Of a DNA stretch of 10,646 bases, positions 8,189 through 10,646 are shown one piece after another. The DNA is from Diplocarpon mali (taxonomy: Eukaryota; Ascomycota; Leotiomycetes; Helotiales; Drepanopezizaceae), in assembly GCA_024741835.1 (NCBI GenBank), contig JAENRP010000679.1, forward strand, positions 1 to 10,646, given 5' to 3'. How positions within the stretch are numbered: the first letter of the stretch is position 1; each line of letters begins with the position of its first letter. The translations under genes and the position numbers were made by a program. The notes below the pieces were generated by a model. The model worked only from the letters and a program-made list of their open reading frames with translations. It was not told the DNA's origin and did not search any database.

Positions 8189-9115
8189 GATACTTTAGAT
8201 AAACGTAAGTCTAAGCATATCTAAGCTATAATAGCGTATAAGATCTACGAGCTCGAATATCAATAGAGCTTTAATAAAGATAATGCATTCCTAGCTACTA
8301 AAGAGATAATGAAAATCTCTCTTTTAAAGACGTATAATAAAGCTATTAATAACTTAAAGAATAGAGTAGTATAAAATGAGGCAATCCAAAAGGAGATAAG
8401 CTCTCTTATTACAAATAGTATATAAATAGAGGAACTGATACTAAAGGACGTGAACCTAGTTTTAATAAAGTAGGTCTTTATAATTAAGATATATGCAAAT
8501 AGGACCTTAGAATATTATAAAGCAAGGCTTATAGCTAAGGGCTTCTCTTAATAGTATAGAGAAGACTACTTTAATACGTTTGCGCTAATAGTTCGCATAA
8601 ATACCTTTTATATATTTATAGTAATAGTAGCTACTAAGGACCTTGAATATAGATAGTATAATATTAAAAATGCATTTACTAAAGCGATTATAAAGGAATG
8701 GATTTTTCTCTCTTGACCTAATAGTATTCCTATATACGCTAGCCACTCTCTTTATATACTTTATAATATCTATAGGCTTAAGCAATCAGCTTATAATTAG
8801 AACCTCTTATATAGCTCTACTTTAGTAGAAATGGGATTTGTTTAAAGCCTAGCTAACCCTTATCTATTTACTTATATTAAGTATAGAATCAAGTTGCTAC
8901 TATATATTAACGATATTGCTATAGTTATAAAAATAACTACTTAATTAGATTAGTTCTTTATAACTATTCGGAAACGTTTTAATACTAAGGATCTAAGGGG
9001 AATTTATAAGATCCTTAGCATCTGTATTATAAGGAACTACTCTACTTAAGAACTCTAATTAGACTAAGAGCAGTATATTAAGAAGATCCTAAACCGAATA
9101 AGACTTTCTACTTAT
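8189..9115 (+). pseudogene. Reverse transcriptase portion of element C, truncated
   Basis: The RVT_2-type RT is colinear with 1728-2653. Landmarks are KARLIAKGFS (followed by two stops) near 8520-8550, NIKNAFTKA near 8660, a YRLKQSAYN block near 8772-8798 (family YGLKQS), and the active site Tyr-Ile-Asn-Asp at 8903-8914, with the first Asp lost. Element C retains the frame through 8799, where element A lost a base. The frame ends where element D begins; thumb, connection and RNase H are not in the window. Confidence 0.9.
9111..9115 (+). other. Probable target-site duplication (left copy) of element D
   Basis: CTTAT are the last bases of element C that match element A (2649-2653). They directly precede TGTTGA, the presumed LTR start of D. 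Copia integrases usually duplicate 5 bp. The matching right copy should lie beyond the window, followed by the rest of C pol. Confidence 0.4.
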
Positions 9116-9539
9116 TGTTGAATATAGAATCATAGCTATACTAGCTAAGTAGGAATAGCTAAGGTAGAGTAGCTATACTAGCTAAGTTGGATTAGAAATC
9201 ATAGCTATACTAAATTTAGCTATAAACTCTATATCCTAGCTATAAGTCATAGTTCTATATTTAGCTATGACTTATAGTACTAAGTTTAGCTAAAACTATA
9301 TTACAAATCAAAGGATTATATATTGCATTACGTATACCTATATTGATTTATAATCTAGTATAACTCTAATATATTAAAAGGTTCTAAAAGCTCAAGATAT
9401 TTTATATATATAGATCGCTTTGCTCCTATAGTTAAGAATTAAGCCTCTTAAGTCTCTAAGTTTAATAACTACTACTATTACTTACTATTTAATACTACCT
9501 TATACTCTCTTTACCATATCGGCCAGCCCTTATATTTCA
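9116..9539 (+). repeat. Putative 5' LTR of element D (right boundary uncertain)
   Basis: It starts TGTTGAATAT. The right end is proposed at ATATTTCA (9532-9539), which partly mirrors the left terminus. TATAGTAGCAATTC follows and could be a mutated primer-binding site. Within it, the motif TAGCTATACTAGCTAAGT occurs at 9133-9150 and 9170-9187, with a partial third copy at 9202-9212. A perfect 13-bp hairpin lies at 9240-9277. The second LTR is outside the window, so the boundary cannot be confirmed here. Confidence 0.4.
9240..9277 (+). repeat. Perfect 13-bp inverted repeat in the putative LTR of D
   Basis: CTATAAGTCATAG at 9240-9252 and CTATGACTTATAG at 9265-9277 are exact reverse complements around a 12-base loop. 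No T run follows, so it is not a bacterial-type terminator. In an LTR such a stem may be a regulatory or RNA-structure element, or may simply be a by-product of local repeats. Confidence 0.7.
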
Positions 9540-9588
9540 TATAGTAGCAATTCACTAAGAGGTCTACTAATAAGAGATAAGGCGCTTT

Positions 9589-9845
9589 CTTGCAAAATCG
9601 AGTTTTCAGCATAGCTAATCAGCACTTAGCACCTCGCCAAAGCCGGCCCTGCAGAATTGAGTTAATCTCAGCCAATCAGCAACTCGCTAAGTCAAGAACT
9701 CGCAAAACTGAGTTAAGCGCAGCTAATTAGCAACTCGCTAAGGCCAACCCTGCAGTATTAAGTTAAGCGTAGCCAATTAAGCAATCTGCGCAACTAACCT
9801 TCGCCTAATTGACAAATAAGCAATTACCTAAACAGTAACCCTACT
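9589..9845 (+). repeat. 50-60-bp tandem repeats with CCAAT-like boxes in element D
   Basis: The units begin near 9589, 9649, 9699, 9750 and 9800 (spacing 60, 50, 51, 50). The shared order is CTGCAGAATTGAGTTAA, then AGCCAATCAGCAACTCGC, then TAAGGCCAAC. Units 2-4 are clear; units 1 and 5 are diverged. GCCAATCAG at 9671-9679 fits the CCAAT-box consensus. The other units carry RIP-like variants (GCTAATTAG, GCCAATTAA). This stretch is less AT-rich than its surroundings. Confidence 0.75.
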
Positions 9846-9859
9846 TATTTGGCAAATTA

Positions 9860-10646
9860 CGCGAATTGAGTAATAGAAGGAGCTTCTGTTATAGCTTTTA
9901 TTAATAAAAAGCCAGGTGTAGCTATTATTACTATATATATTAGTAAGCTACTTCTTATAAGACCTCAACTAACCCCCTTAGAGCCTGAAACCAACTATTA
10001 AGGCCCGAGTCCCTAAGACTAAGTACTAGCGTAATAAGCTAATAACCTCTAGAGATAATAAGAAGCGTGTCGCGGACCTAAGTAGCTAAGTAATAAGCTT
10101 TTTAAAAGCTATTATAGCTATATACTAGGCACTATTATCAGTTTCTTATACTAAGGTGCCCAGACCTACGCAGTACTATAGTATAACTCTACCTTATAAG
10201 GTTGAAAGAGGCTTGCAAATATAGTACGTCTAGCAGTAGGGAGTGGCTATTGGACTAGCTCTTTATAATCATATTATACCTTATATATTAGTACTTCCTC
10301 TTAGCTAAGAAGCCATCCTTAGAGAGGGTGCTAAGAGAATTACTATATATATTATATAAGAGAAGGTAAATTAGTAGTTTTATATTGATCTATAAAGGAG
10401 TTATAAGAAAACTCAGCTTCTTTACTTATTAATATATAAGCGAAATCTTTATTAGTATAGCTTCTTATAGCGTCAAGTTTAGCTATTTATCTAAGGCAAA
10501 AACAAGATTCTTTATTATAGAATCGAATATATATATATATATTTATTTATATATATATAAGGCAAAAGGGATATTCTTATAAAGACCGAGTAAGGCCTTA
10601 ACCTTATAATTAAAGGGGTCTATAATGTACCTGGCCTTACTACGAC
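9860..10646 (+). other. Unassigned AT-rich interior of element D
   Basis: No intact reading frame exists. All three plus frames contain frequent TAA/TAG. One can be read from ATA at about 9876 as a Thr/Pro-rich start, and another runs from about 9982 to 10362 with stops only of the TAA/TAG type. I cannot decide between them and recognise no domain. By position this could be the leader and a RIP-killed gag of element D. An alternating AT tract lies at 10527-10560. Confidence 0.3.
10527..10560 (+). repeat. (AT)n microsatellite
   Basis: An alternating TA/AT stretch of about 34 bases, interrupted by TTTATTT near its middle. Simple repeat with no further meaning visible. Confidence 0.85.

Larger units (their letters stand above)
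4169..9115 (+). mobile_element. Element C: copia-type retrotransposon, 5' LTR to mid-RT, RIP-mutated
   Basis: This is the most complete copy: LTR, primer-binding site, leader repeats, then gag, protease, integrase and RT in one frame. The domain order, with integrase before RT, is diagnostic of Ty1/copia (Pseudoviridae). At 9115 the similarity to element A pol (2653) stops and a sequence starting TGTTGAATATAG begins. RNase H and the 3' LTR are therefore absent from the window, presumably displaced to the right by element D. The five bases before C are GAAGT. Confidence 0.9.
4769..9115 (+). pseudogene. Dead gag-pol polyprotein frame of element C
   Basis: A single frame (codon starts as at 4769) can be followed from the presumed start (ATA for ATG, followed by Ala) to 9115, about 1,449 codons, without any net frameshift. 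It is broken only by stop codons, nearly all TAA or TAG at places where Gln or Trp is expected. The order is Gag with zinc knuckle, aspartic protease, an in-frame peptide-repeat array (6289-6810), integrase, and RT truncated after the palm motif. Gag and Pol appear to have been one frame with no shift between them, as in copia itself. Catalytic residues in every enzyme have changed by G-to-A or C-to-T. The frame is cut at 9115 by element D. Confidence 0.9.
9116..10646 (+). mobile_element. Element D: probable second LTR retroelement inserted in C, 5' part
   Basis: The sequence breaks exactly inside RT codons of element C and starts with TGTTGAATATAG, an LTR-like terminus. No continuation of the C pol (as at 2654 onward) is found up to the right edge, so the insert exceeds 1,530 bases. 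It resembles neither A, B nor C. It has its own leader tandem repeats. No recognisable polyprotein domain falls in the window, so the class is inferred from the terminus and layout only. Confidence 0.55.

Noticed and set aside
8585..8785. 66-codon minus-strand open stretch
   Set aside because: It is antisense to recognisable reverse transcriptase codons of element C.
1..10646. A bacterial or phage defence system, or an intact cellular gene
   Set aside because: No intact reading frame of convincing length exists and no ribosome-binding-site-linked genes are seen. All recognisable coding similarity is copia polyprotein.
10020..10646. tRNA gene in the right end
   Set aside because: I saw no A-box and B-box pair with a cloverleaf-compatible arrangement.

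Overview
The window is most likely AT-rich, transposon-packed DNA from a filamentous ascomycete (Pezizomycotina) that has been mutated by RIP (repeat-induced point mutation). No intact gene is present. Almost everything readable belongs to Ty1/copia LTR retrotransposons whose coding frames are full of TAA/TAG codons at expected Gln or Trp positions. The copies differ from one another almost only by C/T and G/A transitions, and TpA is very abundant. Copia elements plus CpA-directed transitions point to a RIP-competent fungus. The species cannot be named from this sequence.

Layout. (1) Element B, 1-1727, minus strand: a 195-bp LTR (1533-1727), a primer-binding site, a leader with short tandem repeats, and a dead gag that runs off the left edge. 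(2) Element A, 1728-4009, plus strand: the 3' part of a related element, interrupted in pol by B. It holds dead reverse transcriptase and RNase H, four 65-bp repeats after pol, a polypurine tract and a 195-bp 3' LTR (3815-4009). (3) An unassigned 159-bp spacer, 4010-4168. (4) Element C, 4169-9115, plus strand: 195-bp 5' LTR, primer-binding site, leader repeats, and one continuous gag-protease-integrase-RT frame from about 4769 to 9115. That frame has RIP stops but no net frameshift, and contains an in-frame peptide-repeat array between protease and integrase. (5) Element D, 9116 to the right edge: apparently a different LTR element inserted into the RT of C, with a putative LTR, a hairpin, a 50-60-bp tandem repeat array carrying CCAAT-box-like sites, and an AT-rich interior I cannot assign.

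A, B and C belong to one family: same 195-bp LTR, and colinear gag or pol. B (1-1727) and the start of C (4169-5895) form a large inverted repeat with no net length difference. The inferred order of events is that A and C inserted, B then inserted into A, D inserted into C, and RIP mutated the copies. The retrotransposition genes would have acted together as one polyprotein (Gag particle, protease, integrase, RT/RNase H). In every copy the catalytic or metal-binding residues that can be seen are largely lost, so none should be autonomous.

The most unusual structure is the 13/16-residue in-frame repeat array in the polyprotein of C. Its core DNA motif recurs in the 65-bp noncoding array downstream of pol in A.
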